Source of the DNA: Bacillota bacterium
GTDB taxonomy: Bacteria > Bacillota > Dehalobacteriia > UBA4068 > UBA4997
Length of the DNA: 5,668 nt
Assembly: GCA_017398165.1 (NCBI GenBank)
Contig: JAFQHB010000031.1
Span: 1 to 5,668, forward strand
Direction of reading: 5' to 3'
Below are positions 1 through 5,668 of this stretch, one piece after another. The notes under the pieces were generated by a model that saw only the letters and a list, made by a program, of their open reading frames with translations, was not told the origin of the DNA and ran no database searches. The first letter of the stretch is position 1, and every line of letters begins with the position of its first letter. The translations under genes and the position numbers were made by a program.

Positions 1-32
1 GATGTGGTAGATTTTGTGACAGGTGATTTGCC

Positions 33-39
33 GGGGGTG
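33..39 (+). promoter_or_regulatory. Ribosome binding site of uvrB
   Basis: The sequence GGGGGTG differs by one base from the Shine-Dalgarno core GGAGGTG. Its GG-rich core (33-37) ends six bases before the ATG at 44. It decides the start: an in-frame GTG at 23 would add seven residues (beginning MICRGCS) that are not typical of UvrB, and no comparable site is visible in front of it in the few bases available. Confidence 0.7.
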
Positions 40-43
40 CAGT

Positions 44-2038
44 ATGGATTTCAAGATACATTCCAAATATAAACTGACGGGCGATCAGCCGCAGGCGGTG
101 GACAGGCTGGTGGAGGGTCTGCTGGCGGGCAAGCCGCACCAGACGCTGCTGGGTGTGACGGGCAGCGGCAAGACCTTTACTATGGCCAATGTGATAGAAA
201 GAGTGAAGCGGCCGACGCTGGTGATCGCGCATAATAAGACTCTGGCGGCGCAGCTTTACGGCGAGTTTAAGGAATTCTTCCCCGAGAATGCGGTGGAGTA
301 TTTCGTCAGTTATTATGATTATTACCAGCCCGAGGTGTATATTGCGCGCTCGGATACTTATATTGCCAAGGATGCCGCCATCAATGATGAGATCGAGAAG
401 CTGCGTCATTCGGCAACGGCGGCGCTGCTGGAGAGGCGGGACGTCATCGTGGTGGCATCTGTCTCGGCGATATACGGCCTGGGCTCGCCGGAGGATTATC
501 TGCGAATGATGATCTCGCTGCGGCCGGGGCAGGTGCTGGAGCGTGATGACCTGCTGCGCCGTCTGGTAGACAACCAGTACACCCGCAACGATATGGATCT
601 GCATCGGGGTACTTTCCGTGCCAAAGGTGACGTGGTGGAGATATTCCCCTCCGGTTACAGTGATGTGGCGATACGGGTGGAGTTTTTCGGTGATGAGATC
701 GAGACGATATCCGAGGTCAACACCGTGACCGGCGAGGTGCTGTGTCGTTTGCCGCACGTCAGCATCTTCCCTGCCAGTCATTATGTGACGGGCGACCGCA
801 CGATGGAGCGGGCTATTGCGGATATCCGGGCGGAGCTGGGCGAGCGTCTGGCGGTGCTGCGGGCGGATAACAAGCTGCTGGAGGCGCAGCGGCTGGAGCA
901 GCGTACCAATTTTGATATCGAAATGCTGCAGGAGATCGGGCATTGTCAGGGTATTGAGAATTACTCTCGCTATATGGATGGACGCTCCGAGGGTGAGCCG
1001 CCGTTTACTTTGCTGGATTATTTCCCGCGGGATTTCTTCCTGATGGTGGATGAGAGCCACGTGACTCTGCCGCAGGTGCGCGGTATGTATGAGGGCGATC
1101 GCTCGCGCAAGCAATCGCTGGTGGAATACGGTTTTCGTCTGCCGTCGGCGCTGGATAACCGCCCTTTGCGCTTTAATGAGTTTGAGGAGCGCATCAAACA
1201 GGCGGTATATGTATCGGCCACGCCGGGTGATTATGAGCTGGAACATTCCGACGAGGTGGTGGAGCAGGTGCTGCGCCCCACCGGTCTGGTCGACCCGGTG
1301 ATCGAGCTGCATCCTATCGCCAACCAGATAGATCATCTGCTGGGCGAGATACGCAAGGTCACCGCCGGTGGCGGCAGAGTGCTGATAACTACGCTGACCA
1401 AGCGTATGGCCGAGGATTTGACGGATTATCTGAATGAAGCCGGGGTGCGGGTGCGTTATCTGCATAGTGATATCAAGACGCTGGAACGTATGGCTATCGT
1501 GCGGGAGCTGCGGCTGGGTGATTTTGATGTACTGGTCGGCATCAATCTGCTGCGCGAGGGTCTGGATATCCCGGAGGTCGAGCTGGTAGCCATCCTTGAC
1601 GGCGATAAGGAGGGCTTTTTGCGGTCGCATCGGTCGCTGATCCAGACTATCGGGCGTGCGGCGCGTAATGAGCGCGGCCGGGTGATTATTTATGCCGATA
1701 GTATGACGGATTCTCTGCAGGCGGCCATCAGTGAGACTGAGCGGCGGCGCGGCATCCAGATGGCTTATAACGAAGCGCACGGCATTGTGCCGCATACCGT
1801 CAAAAAAGAGGTGCGGGACCTCATCAGTGCGATTTTGCCGGAGACTGAGGAGAAACAGCAGGGCAAGACCTTTGATAAGCTGAGCCGCAAGGAGCGTGAG
1901 CGGATGATACGCACGCTGGAGAAAGAGATGCGTGAGGCGGCGCGGAGGTTGGAGTTTGAGAAAGCGGCTGAGGCTCGGGATATGATAATGGAATTAAAGG
2001 CTATGGGCAGGTATGGTGTGAAAGATAGCGATAAATGA
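44..2038 (+). CDS. uvrB: UvrABC excision nuclease subunit B (UvrB)
   Basis: UvrB is the cytoplasmic damage-verification subunit of nucleotide excision repair. UvrA loads it on DNA; it opens the duplex around the lesion with its ATPase and then recruits UvrC for the dual incision. The product is 664 residues counted from ATG 44, close to the usual 660-675. Visible motifs: Walker A GVTGSGKT at residues 37-44 (Lys43); the beta-hairpin entry YYDYYQPE at 90-97, with the aromatic residues that hold DNA; the helicase II box DESH at 336-339; YVSATPGDYEL; VLVGINLLREGLDIPE (motif V); QTIGRAARN at 534-542 (motif VI arginines); and a C-terminal UVR domain from about residue 625 to the end (LEFEKAAEARD), which contacts UvrC and UvrA. 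The start gives the family-typical MDFKIHSKYKLTGDQPQAV. The frame is intact to TGA 2036-2038. uvrA lies 243 bases downstream. Too little upstream sequence is present to see its promoter or a LexA site. Confidence 0.98.
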   Translation: MDFKIHSKYKLTGDQPQAVDRLVEGLLAGKPHQTLLGVTGSGKTFTMANVIERVKRPTLVIAHNKTLAAQLYGEFKEFFPENAVEYFVSYYDYYQPEVYIARSDTYIAKDAAINDEIEKLRHSATAALLERRDVIVVASVSAIYGLGSPEDYLRMMISLRPGQVLERDDLLRRLVDNQYTRNDMDLHRGTFRAKGDVVEIFPSGYSDVAIRVEFFGDEIETISEVNTVTGEVLCRLPHVSIFPASHYVTGDRTMERAIADIRAELGERLAVLRADNKLLEAQRLEQRTNFDIEMLQEIGHCQGIENYSRYMDGRSEGEPPFTLLDYFPRDFFLMVDESHVTLPQVRGMYEGDRSRKQSLVEYGFRLPSALDNRPLRFNEFEERIKQAVYVSATPGDYELEHSDEVVEQVLRPTGLVDPVIELHPIANQIDHLLGEIRKVTAGGGRVLITTLTKRMAEDLTDYLNEAGVRVRYLHSDIKTLERMAIVRELRLGDFDVLVGINLLREGLDIPEVELVAILDGDKEGFLRSHRSLIQTIGRAARNERGRVIIYADSMTDSLQAAISETERRRGIQMAYNEAHGIVPHTVKKEVRDLISAILPETEEKQQGKTFDKLSRKERERMIRTLEKEMREAARRLEFEKAAEARDMIMELKAMGRYGVKDSDK

Positions 2039-2097
2039 TAATGAGTGACAGGTTGGTGCTTTGTGGGGTTGGTTCTACGCTTGCAAGGCTCTGCCGT

Positions 2098-2173
2098 CCC
2101 ACTACCCTTTCACCCTTACGGGTACACTCATTCGAGTACAGGCAGGGGCGGAAGTGCCCGAAAGGGTAGTGGG
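2098..2173. repeat. 76-base structured inverted-repeat element, cloverleaf-like, between uvrB and uvrA
   Basis: The ends are perfect 14-base inverted arms: CCCACTACCCTTTC (2098-2111) and GAAAGGGTAGTGGG (2160-2173). Inside are three further short hairpins: ACCC/GGGT (2112-2123, loop TTAC), abutting the left arm; ACTC/GAGT (2126-2137, loop ATTC); and GGGC/GCCC (2146-2159, loop GGAAGT), abutting the right arm. Drawn together they form a four-way junction. It is not a recognisable tRNA: the outer stem is twice an acceptor stem, and no proper anticodon or T arm is in place. No T-run follows either arm, so it is not a classical intrinsic terminator. It could be a small non-autonomous mobile or palindromic repeat (MITE/REP-like) or a structured part of a uvrBA transcript. 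No clear target-site duplication flanks it. The arms are certain; the function is unknown. Confidence 0.75.
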
Positions 2174-2190
2174 CTGTGAGTAGAGGGGTC

Positions 2191-2224
2191 GGGGCTGCTT
2201 TGCCCCTCGGGGGGAGCAGGAATA
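2191..2224. repeat. GC-rich hairpin motif, copy 1 (upstream of uvrA)
   Basis: GGGGC (2191-2195) pairs with GCCCC (2202-2206) around the loop TGCTTT. Alternatively CTGCT (2195-2199) pairs with AGCAG (2215-2219), with CCC/GGG paired inside. Bases 2198-2224 align with 5183-5205 behind uvrA, with two substitutions and a four-base GGGG insertion here, so this looks like a dispersed intergenic repeat. No T-run follows on either strand, which argues against a standard terminator. Confidence 0.55.
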
Positions 2225-2226
2225 AC

Positions 2227-2255
2227 TTGAAAAACTGTGATATTGTATGGATAAA
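2227..2255 (+). promoter_or_regulatory. Candidate sigma-70-type promoter of uvrA
   Basis: TTGAAA (2227-2232, four of six matches to TTGACA) is followed after 17 bases by GATAAA (2250-2255, four of six matches to TATAAT). Transcription would start near 2262, giving a leader of about 20 bases that contains the uvrA ribosome site. The AT-rich stretch contrasts with the GC-rich DNA just upstream. The match is moderate. If real, it would let uvrA be expressed independently of uvrB. No GAAC-N4-GTTC LexA-type box overlaps it. Confidence 0.4.
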
Positions 2256-2267
2256 CTGATAGACGAT

Positions 2268-2273
2268 GAGGTG
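2268..2273 (+). promoter_or_regulatory. Ribosome binding site of uvrA
   Basis: GAGGTG is a strong Shine-Dalgarno match, eight bases before the ATG at 2282. The GTG at 2271 and ATG at 2275 lie inside or just after it but are out of frame with uvrA, so 2282 is the well-supported start. Confidence 0.8.
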
Positions 2274-2281
2274 TATGCAGG

Positions 2282-5167
2282 ATGGAAAAGGATTATATTT
2301 ATGTAAAAGGTGCGTGCCAGCATAATTTGCAGAATATTGATGTGAAGATACCCCGCAACAAGCTGGTGGTGCTGACCGGTCTTTCCGGCAGCGGCAAAAG
2401 TTCGCTGGCTTTTGATACGATATATGCCGAGGGACAGCGCCGCTATATGGAGAGCCTTTCTTCTTATGCGCGGCAGTTTTTGGGGCAGATGGAAAAGCCG
2501 GCGGTGGATTTCATCGAGGGGTTATCTCCGGCAATCGCTATCGACCAGAAAACCACCAACCGCAACCCTCGCTCTACCGTCGGGACGGTGACGGAGATAC
2601 ACGATTATCTGCGTCTGCTGTATGCCCGCGTGGGCAAGCCGCACTGTCCGAAATGCGGCAAGCCGATCAGCCAGCAGACCCTCGATCAGATCGTGGATGC
2701 GCTGATGGCACTGCCGGAGCGAACAAAGCTGCAGTTGCTGGCGCCGTTGGTGAGTGGGCGCAAGGGTGAATTCCAGCGGCTGCTGGCGGATGTGAAGAGT
2801 GATGGCTATGTGCGTGTGCGGCTGGACGGCGAGATTTATTCGCTGGACGAGGAGATCAAGATCAACAAAAAGCAGAAGCACAGCCTGGAAGTGGTCATTG
2901 ACCGCCTGGTGGTGCGGGAAGGCATCAACAAGCGTCTGGCGGAATCTATCGACACGGCGATGGAAATGTCGGGAGGGCATTTGCTGGTGCTGGCCGAGAA
3001 GCCGGCGGCGGATGTGCCGGAGGGTGAGGCGGCAGATACCACCGCGGAAATGCGTTTTAACAAGAATTTTGCCTGTCCGGATTGCGGTATCAGTCTGGAA
3101 GAGCTGACACCGCGGATGTTTTCTTTTAACAATCCGTACGGGGCGTGTCCGTCCTGCTCGGGTTTGGGCTTTCGCATGAAGGTGGATGAGCGGCTGCTGA
3201 TCGTTAATGAGGATCTTTCGATATCCGAGGGTGCGCTGGCACATTGGAGCGAGAATTTCTCCGGCTGGCATTATCGCTTTATCGAGGCGGCGGCGAAGAA
3301 ATACGGCTTTTCGCTGACCGTACCGGTAAAGGAACTGCCCCGTGAGTATCTGGACAATATTTTCTACGGGACAGGCGAGGAAAAGCTGGAGTTTTCCTAT
3401 ATTGACTATAATCACCGCAGCAAGATGATGAGCAGCCCGTGGGAGGGTATGGTGCCCAATCTGGAGCGGCGCTATCGTGATTCGACCTCTGACTTTATCC
3501 GGGAGGAGATCGAGAAATATATGGTGGAAAGTCCCTGTCCGGATTGCCACGGGGCGCGGCTAAAGCCGGAAAGTCTGGCAGTGACGCTGACCTGCCGTGG
3601 CAAGCGGGATAAACTGTATGAAATGAACATCAACGAACTGAGCGACCTGACGATATTTGAGGCGCAGCAGTTTTTCGCCGGGCTGGTGCTGACCGAGCGT
3701 GAGGAAAGCATCGCCCATATGATACTGAAGGAGATCAGGGCAAGGCTGGAGTTTTTGGTCAACGTCGGGCTGGATTATCTGACGCTTTCCCGGGCGGCGG
3801 GGTCGCTCTCGGGCGGTGAGGCGCAGCGCATCCGCCTGGCTACGCAGATCGGCTCATCACTGGTGGGCGTGCTGTATATTCTGGACGAGCCCAGCATCGG
3901 CCTGCATCAGCGGGATAACAGCCAGCTCATTGCCACGCTGCAGCGGCTGCGGGATATTGGCAATACAGTGATCGTGGTGGAGCACGATGACGAAACGATG
4001 CTGGCGGCGGATTACATCGTGGATATCGGCCCGGGTGCCGGGCGGCACGGCGGCAGGATAGTGGCGGCCGGCACGCCGCAGCAGGTGATGGAGTGTCAGG
4101 ATTCCATCACCGGGCAGTATCTCAGCGGGCGCGAGAAGATCGAAGTGCCCACTCTGCGGCGACCGGGCAATGGGAATGTGCTGAAGCTGTGCGGCTGTGC
4201 CGAGAATAACCTGCAGCATATTGACGTTGAATTCCCTCTCGGTAAGTTTATCTGCGTAACGGGGGTATCGGGCAGCGGCAAATCGACGATGGTCAATGAG
4301 ATTTTGTATAAAATACTGGCCGGCAAGCTGAACAAGGCACGGGTGATGCCCGGCCAATATGACCGCATCGAGGGGCTGGAGCATCTGGACAAGGTGATCG
4401 ACATCGACCAGAGTCCCATCGGACGCACGCCGCGCTCCAACCCTGCCACTTATACCGGGGTGTTCAGCCTGATACGCGAGCTGTACTCGCAGCTGCCGGA
4501 GGCCAAAATGCGCGGCTACAAGCCGGGGCGTTTCAGCTTTAACGTCAGCGGCGGTCGCTGTGAGGCCTGTAAGGGTGACGGCATTATCAAGATCGAGATG
4601 CACTTCCTGCCGGATGTTTACGTACCGTGTGAGGTCTGCAAGGGGCAGCGTTATAACCGCGAAACGCTGGATGTCAGGTATAAGGGCAAGAGTATTGCCG
4701 ATGTGCTGGCGATGACGGTGGACGAGGCGGTGGATTTCTTCGCCAATGTGCCGCGCATCGCGCACAAGCTGCAGGTGCTGCAGGACGTAGGTCTGGGATA
4801 TATACAGCTTGGCCAGGGCGGCACTACGCTCTCGGGCGGCGAGGCGCAGCGGGTGAAGCTGGCGGCCGAGCTTTCACGCCGCAGCCAGGGGCAGAGCTTT
4901 TATATTCTGGACGAGCCCACCACCGGTCTGCATATTGCCGATATCCGCAAGCTGTTGGAGGTGCTGAACCGTCTGGTGGATGCCGGCAACACTGTGCTGG
5001 TCATCGAGCATAATCTGGACGTTATCAAGTGTGCCGATCACATCATCGACCTGGGGCCGGAGGGCGGCGGCCGCGGCGGGCGCATTGTGGCTGCGGGTAC
5101 GCCGGAGGAAGTGGCTGCCTGCAAGCAGAGCTATACCGGGCAGTATCTCAAGCCGAAGCTGAAGTAG
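2282..5167 (+). CDS. uvrA: UvrABC excision nuclease subunit A (UvrA)
   Basis: UvrA is the cytoplasmic ABC-family ATPase that dimerises, scans DNA for bulky lesions and hands damaged sites to UvrB. The product is 961 residues, within the 940-960 or so usual for the family. Two ATPase modules are complete. Module I has Walker A GLSGSGKS at 33-40 (Lys39), signature LSGGEAQ at 509-515, Walker B LYILDEPS at 531-538 and H-loop His568. Module II has Walker A GVSGSGKS at 661-668 (Lys667), signature LSGGEAQ at 850-856, Walker B FYILDEP at 873-879 and H-loop His910. Zinc-binding cysteines are C265/C268/C289/C292 in the insertion domain and C760/C763/C783/C786 in module II; further CxxC pairs are at 122/125 and 419/422. 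The region of about 125-250 (with GRKGEF) corresponds to the UvrB-binding domain. The C-terminus ends with the typical SYTGQYL. No key residue is missing. A strong ribosome site and a possible own promoter precede it, and the long gap from uvrB is atypical of a tightly packed uvrBA pair. Confidence 0.98.
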   Translation: MEKDYIYVKGACQHNLQNIDVKIPRNKLVVLTGLSGSGKSSLAFDTIYAEGQRRYMESLSSYARQFLGQMEKPAVDFIEGLSPAIAIDQKTTNRNPRSTVGTVTEIHDYLRLLYARVGKPHCPKCGKPISQQTLDQIVDALMALPERTKLQLLAPLVSGRKGEFQRLLADVKSDGYVRVRLDGEIYSLDEEIKINKKQKHSLEVVIDRLVVREGINKRLAESIDTAMEMSGGHLLVLAEKPAADVPEGEAADTTAEMRFNKNFACPDCGISLEELTPRMFSFNNPYGACPSCSGLGFRMKVDERLLIVNEDLSISEGALAHWSENFSGWHYRFIEAAAKKYGFSLTVPVKELPREYLDNIFYGTGEEKLEFSYIDYNHRSKMMSSPWEGMVPNLERRYRDSTSDFIREEIEKYMVESPCPDCHGARLKPESLAVTLTCRGKRDKLYEMNINELSDLTIFEAQQFFAGLVLTEREESIAHMILKEIRARLEFLVNVGLDYLTLSRAAGSLSGGEAQRIRLATQIGSSLVGVLYILDEPSIGLHQRDNSQLIATLQRLRDIGNTVIVVEHDDETMLAADYIVDIGPGAGRHGGRIVAAGTPQQVMECQDSITGQYLSGREKIEVPTLRRPGNGNVLKLCGCAENNLQHIDVEFPLGKFICVTGVSGSGKSTMVNEILYKILAGKLNKARVMPGQYDRIEGLEHLDKVIDIDQSPIGRTPRSNPATYTGVFSLIRELYSQLPEAKMRGYKPGRFSFNVSGGRCEACKGDGIIKIEMHFLPDVYVPCEVCKGQRYNRETLDVRYKGKSIADVLAMTVDEAVDFFANVPRIAHKLQVLQDVGLGYIQLGQGGTTLSGGEAQRVKLAAELSRRSQGQSFYILDEPTTGLHIADIRKLLEVLNRLVDAGNTVLVIEHNLDVIKCADHIIDLGPEGGGRGGRIVAAGTPEEVAACKQSYTGQYLKPKLK

Positions 5168-5182
5168 GGTTTTTTGGGGGGG

Positions 5183-5205
5183 CTTTGCTCCTCGGAGCAG
5201 AAATA
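5183..5205. repeat. GC-rich hairpin motif, copy 2 (downstream of uvrA)
   Basis: TTTGCTC (5184-5190) pairs with GAGCAGA (5195-5201) around the loop CTCG, giving seven pairs of which one is G-T. The stretch CTTTGCTCCTCGG plus GGAGCAGAAATA repeats 2198-2224 with two substitutions and a four-base deletion. It lies 15 bases after the uvrA stop, behind a T6-G7 run (5170-5182). It could help end or stabilise the uvrA transcript, but no T-run follows the hairpin, so I do not call it a terminator. Confidence 0.55.
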
Positions 5206-5220
5206 GACACTCGTTGTGAA

Positions 5221-5241
5221 TATCATTAAAATAATGTGATA
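5221..5241. promoter_or_regulatory. AT-rich near-palindrome upstream of the XRE gene (candidate operator)
   Basis: CATTA (5224-5228) and TAATG (5232-5236) are perfect inverted arms around AAA. TATCA (5221-5225) and TGATA (5237-5241) form an outer, slightly offset inverted pair. This two-fold symmetry fits a binding site for a dimeric regulator, plausibly the XRE protein encoded just downstream. Only the symmetry is seen; the binding is inferred. Confidence 0.35.
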
Positions 5242-5262
5242 AAAGTGATTAAAGTGATTAAA
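5236..5262 (+). repeat. Three tandem 9-base repeats upstream of the XRE gene
   Basis: GTGATAAAA (5236-5244) is followed by two identical units GTGATTAAA (5245-5253 and 5254-5262); a fourth, decayed unit begins GTG at 5263. The array sits just upstream of the TATAAT box and runs over the expected -35 position, so it could be an array of operator half-sites or a slippage-prone spacer. The repeat is certain; the role is inferred. Confidence 0.7.
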
Positions 5263-5287
5263 GTGCAACGATTTGCCGAAGTATAAT
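5258..5287 (+). promoter_or_regulatory. Candidate promoter of the XRE regulator gene
   Basis: A perfect -10 box TATAAT lies at 5282-5287. The best -35 is weak: TTAAAG at 5258-5263 with an 18-base spacer, lying within the tandem repeats. Transcription would start near 5294, about 24 bases before the GTG start, which leaves room for the ribosome site. The weak -35 under a repeat array suggests a regulated promoter, possibly controlled by its own product. Confidence 0.5.
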
Positions 5288-5304
5288 TTACGAAGAACAC
5301 AAGC

Positions 5305-5311
5305 AGGGGTG
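5305..5311 (+). promoter_or_regulatory. Ribosome binding site of the XRE regulator gene
   Basis: AGGGGTG lies six bases before the GTG at 5318. It favours 5318 over the in-frame GTG codons at 5309 (inside the site) and 5315 (only three bases away), and over the TTG at 5273, which lies upstream of the TATAAT box. Confidence 0.6.
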
Positions 5312-5317
5312 AGTGTG

Positions 5318-5623
5318 GTGAAAGATATTCTGGCAGTTATAGCCGCATACAGGGAAGAAAGAGGTTGGACGGAGTATCAGCTGGCAGAACGCTCCGGTCT
5401 GCCGCAATACACTATATCCTCCTGGTATCGCAAGAATATGGTGCCGACTGTACCCTCTCTTGAGAAAATCTGTACGGCCTTTGGTATTACGCTGTCGCAG
5501 CTTTTTGCCGAAGGTGATGCGCCTGTTTCGCTGACAGAATCGCAGCGCAGACTGCTCGATAGCTGGTCGCGCCTTGATGCGGAAAAGCAGGCGGCGGTTT
5601 TTGCCCTGATAGAGAAGATGTAA
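5318..5623 (+). CDS. Small XRE-family helix-turn-helix transcriptional regulator
   Basis: The predicted protein has 101 residues starting at GTG 5318 (MKDILAVIAAYREERGW). Residues about 5-64 form an XRE/Cro-C1 type helix-turn-helix domain: TEYQLAERSG (18-27) is the second helix and PQYTISSWYRK (29-39) the recognition helix, followed by VPSLEKICTAFGITLSQLF (45-63), the usual closing helices. After a short linker, residues 72-100 (LTESQRRLLDSWSRLDAEKQAAVFALIEKM) look helical and may mediate oligomerisation, as in other short XRE proteins. There is no signal peptide, membrane segment or sensor domain, so it should be a cytoplasmic DNA-binding protein. Its targets are unknown. A perfect TATAAT, direct repeats and a near-palindrome just upstream make autoregulation plausible. 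It is 150 bases from uvrA and probably a separate unit. Such proteins occur both as chromosomal regulators and in mobile elements; no phage or toxin partner is visible here. The fold is confident, the specific role is not. Confidence 0.9.
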   Translation: MKDILAVIAAYREERGWTEYQLAERSGLPQYTISSWYRKNMVPTVPSLEKICTAFGITLSQLFAEGDAPVSLTESQRRLLDSWSRLDAEKQAAVFALIEKM

Positions 5624-5668
5624 GCAGTAGATATAATAACGGTACAAACTGTCAAAGCCTCCCGTTCA

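Noticed and set aside
2098..2173. tRNA gene (the element is 76 bases long and contains TTCGAGT, like a T-loop)
   Set aside because: The outer stem has 14 pairs instead of 7, the TTCGAGT lies in the middle rather than in the 3' arm, and no anticodon arm or D-arm pattern fits.
2039..2281. LexA/SOS box controlling uvrA
   Set aside because: No GAAC-N4-GTTC type palindrome is present in the gap. The GTAC...GTAC around 2122-2139 does not match a known LexA site.
2102..2323. Minus-strand frame of 73 codons across the uvrB-uvrA gap
   Set aside because: It is a Ser/Pro-rich translation of the repeat element, runs over the uvrA ribosome site and start, and has no recognisable domain.
2522..3550. Long open frame on the minus strand inside uvrA (342 codons)
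   Set aside because: It lies wholly antisense to a fully conserved uvrA. Its Arg/His/Gln-rich translation shows no domain, and such frames are common opposite GC-rich genes.
3857..4765. Second long minus-strand open frame inside uvrA (302 codons)
   Set aside because: It is antisense to the conserved Walker A II and zinc-finger region of uvrA. Its composition is that of reverse-complemented uvrA codons and no family motif is visible.
5170..5201. Intrinsic terminator after uvrA
   Set aside because: The T6 run (5170-5175) precedes the hairpin (5184-5201) and no T-run follows it on either strand. The only stem before the T-run is a three-pair AGC/GCT too weak and distant to count.
5273..5317. 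Longer XRE protein starting at TTG 5273
   Set aside because: The start would lie upstream of the TATAAT box and lacks a ribosome site. The extra 15 residues are not part of the helix-turn-helix domain, whereas GTG 5318 has a well-placed AGGGGTG.
5632..5637. TATAAT after the XRE gene as a promoter for a downstream gene
   Set aside because: No acceptable -35 box lies 16-19 bases upstream, and the window ends 31 bases later without a visible start codon and ribosome site.

Overview
This window carries two core DNA-repair genes followed by a small regulator, all on the + strand. uvrB (44-2038) and uvrA (2282-5167) encode the damage-recognition half of the UvrABC nucleotide-excision-repair system. 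A gene for an XRE-type helix-turn-helix protein of about 101 residues (5318-5623) follows. All three open frames look intact. I see no tRNA, rRNA, CRISPR array, transposase gene, toxin-antitoxin pair or defence system.

The organism is probably a member of the Bacillota with fairly GC-rich genes. The reasons are the uvrB-then-uvrA order, the GG-rich Shine-Dalgarno sequences, the UvrB length (664 residues) and UvrA length (961 residues), and the type of small XRE protein at the end. Gut-type Clostridia or Negativicutes are possible, but I cannot fix the genus from the sequence alone.

Layout. Bases 1-43 lead into uvrB and hold a GGGGGTG ribosome site; a second frame is open over 1-72 and may be the tail of an unseen upstream gene. 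Bases 2039-2281 form an unusually long 243-base gap between uvrB and uvrA. This gap holds a 76-base element with perfect 14-base inverted arms enclosing three small hairpins, then a GC-rich hairpin motif, a candidate promoter and the uvrA ribosome site. Bases 5168-5317 hold a second, shorter copy of that hairpin motif, then an AT-rich stretch with a near-palindrome, three 9-base direct repeats, a perfect TATAAT box and a ribosome site in front of the regulator gene. Bases 5624-5668 contain no gene and may enter another intergenic repeat.

Functionally, UvrA (an ABC-type ATPase dimer) finds DNA lesions and loads UvrB, which verifies the damage and recruits UvrC; uvrC is not in the window. The gap, its structured element and the possible separate promoter suggest that uvrA may not be strictly co-expressed with uvrB. 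No canonical LexA (SOS) box was found by eye. The XRE regulator appears to have its own promoter, and the repeats there are candidate operator sites. The coding content is ordinary; what deserves a second look is in the intergenic DNA.
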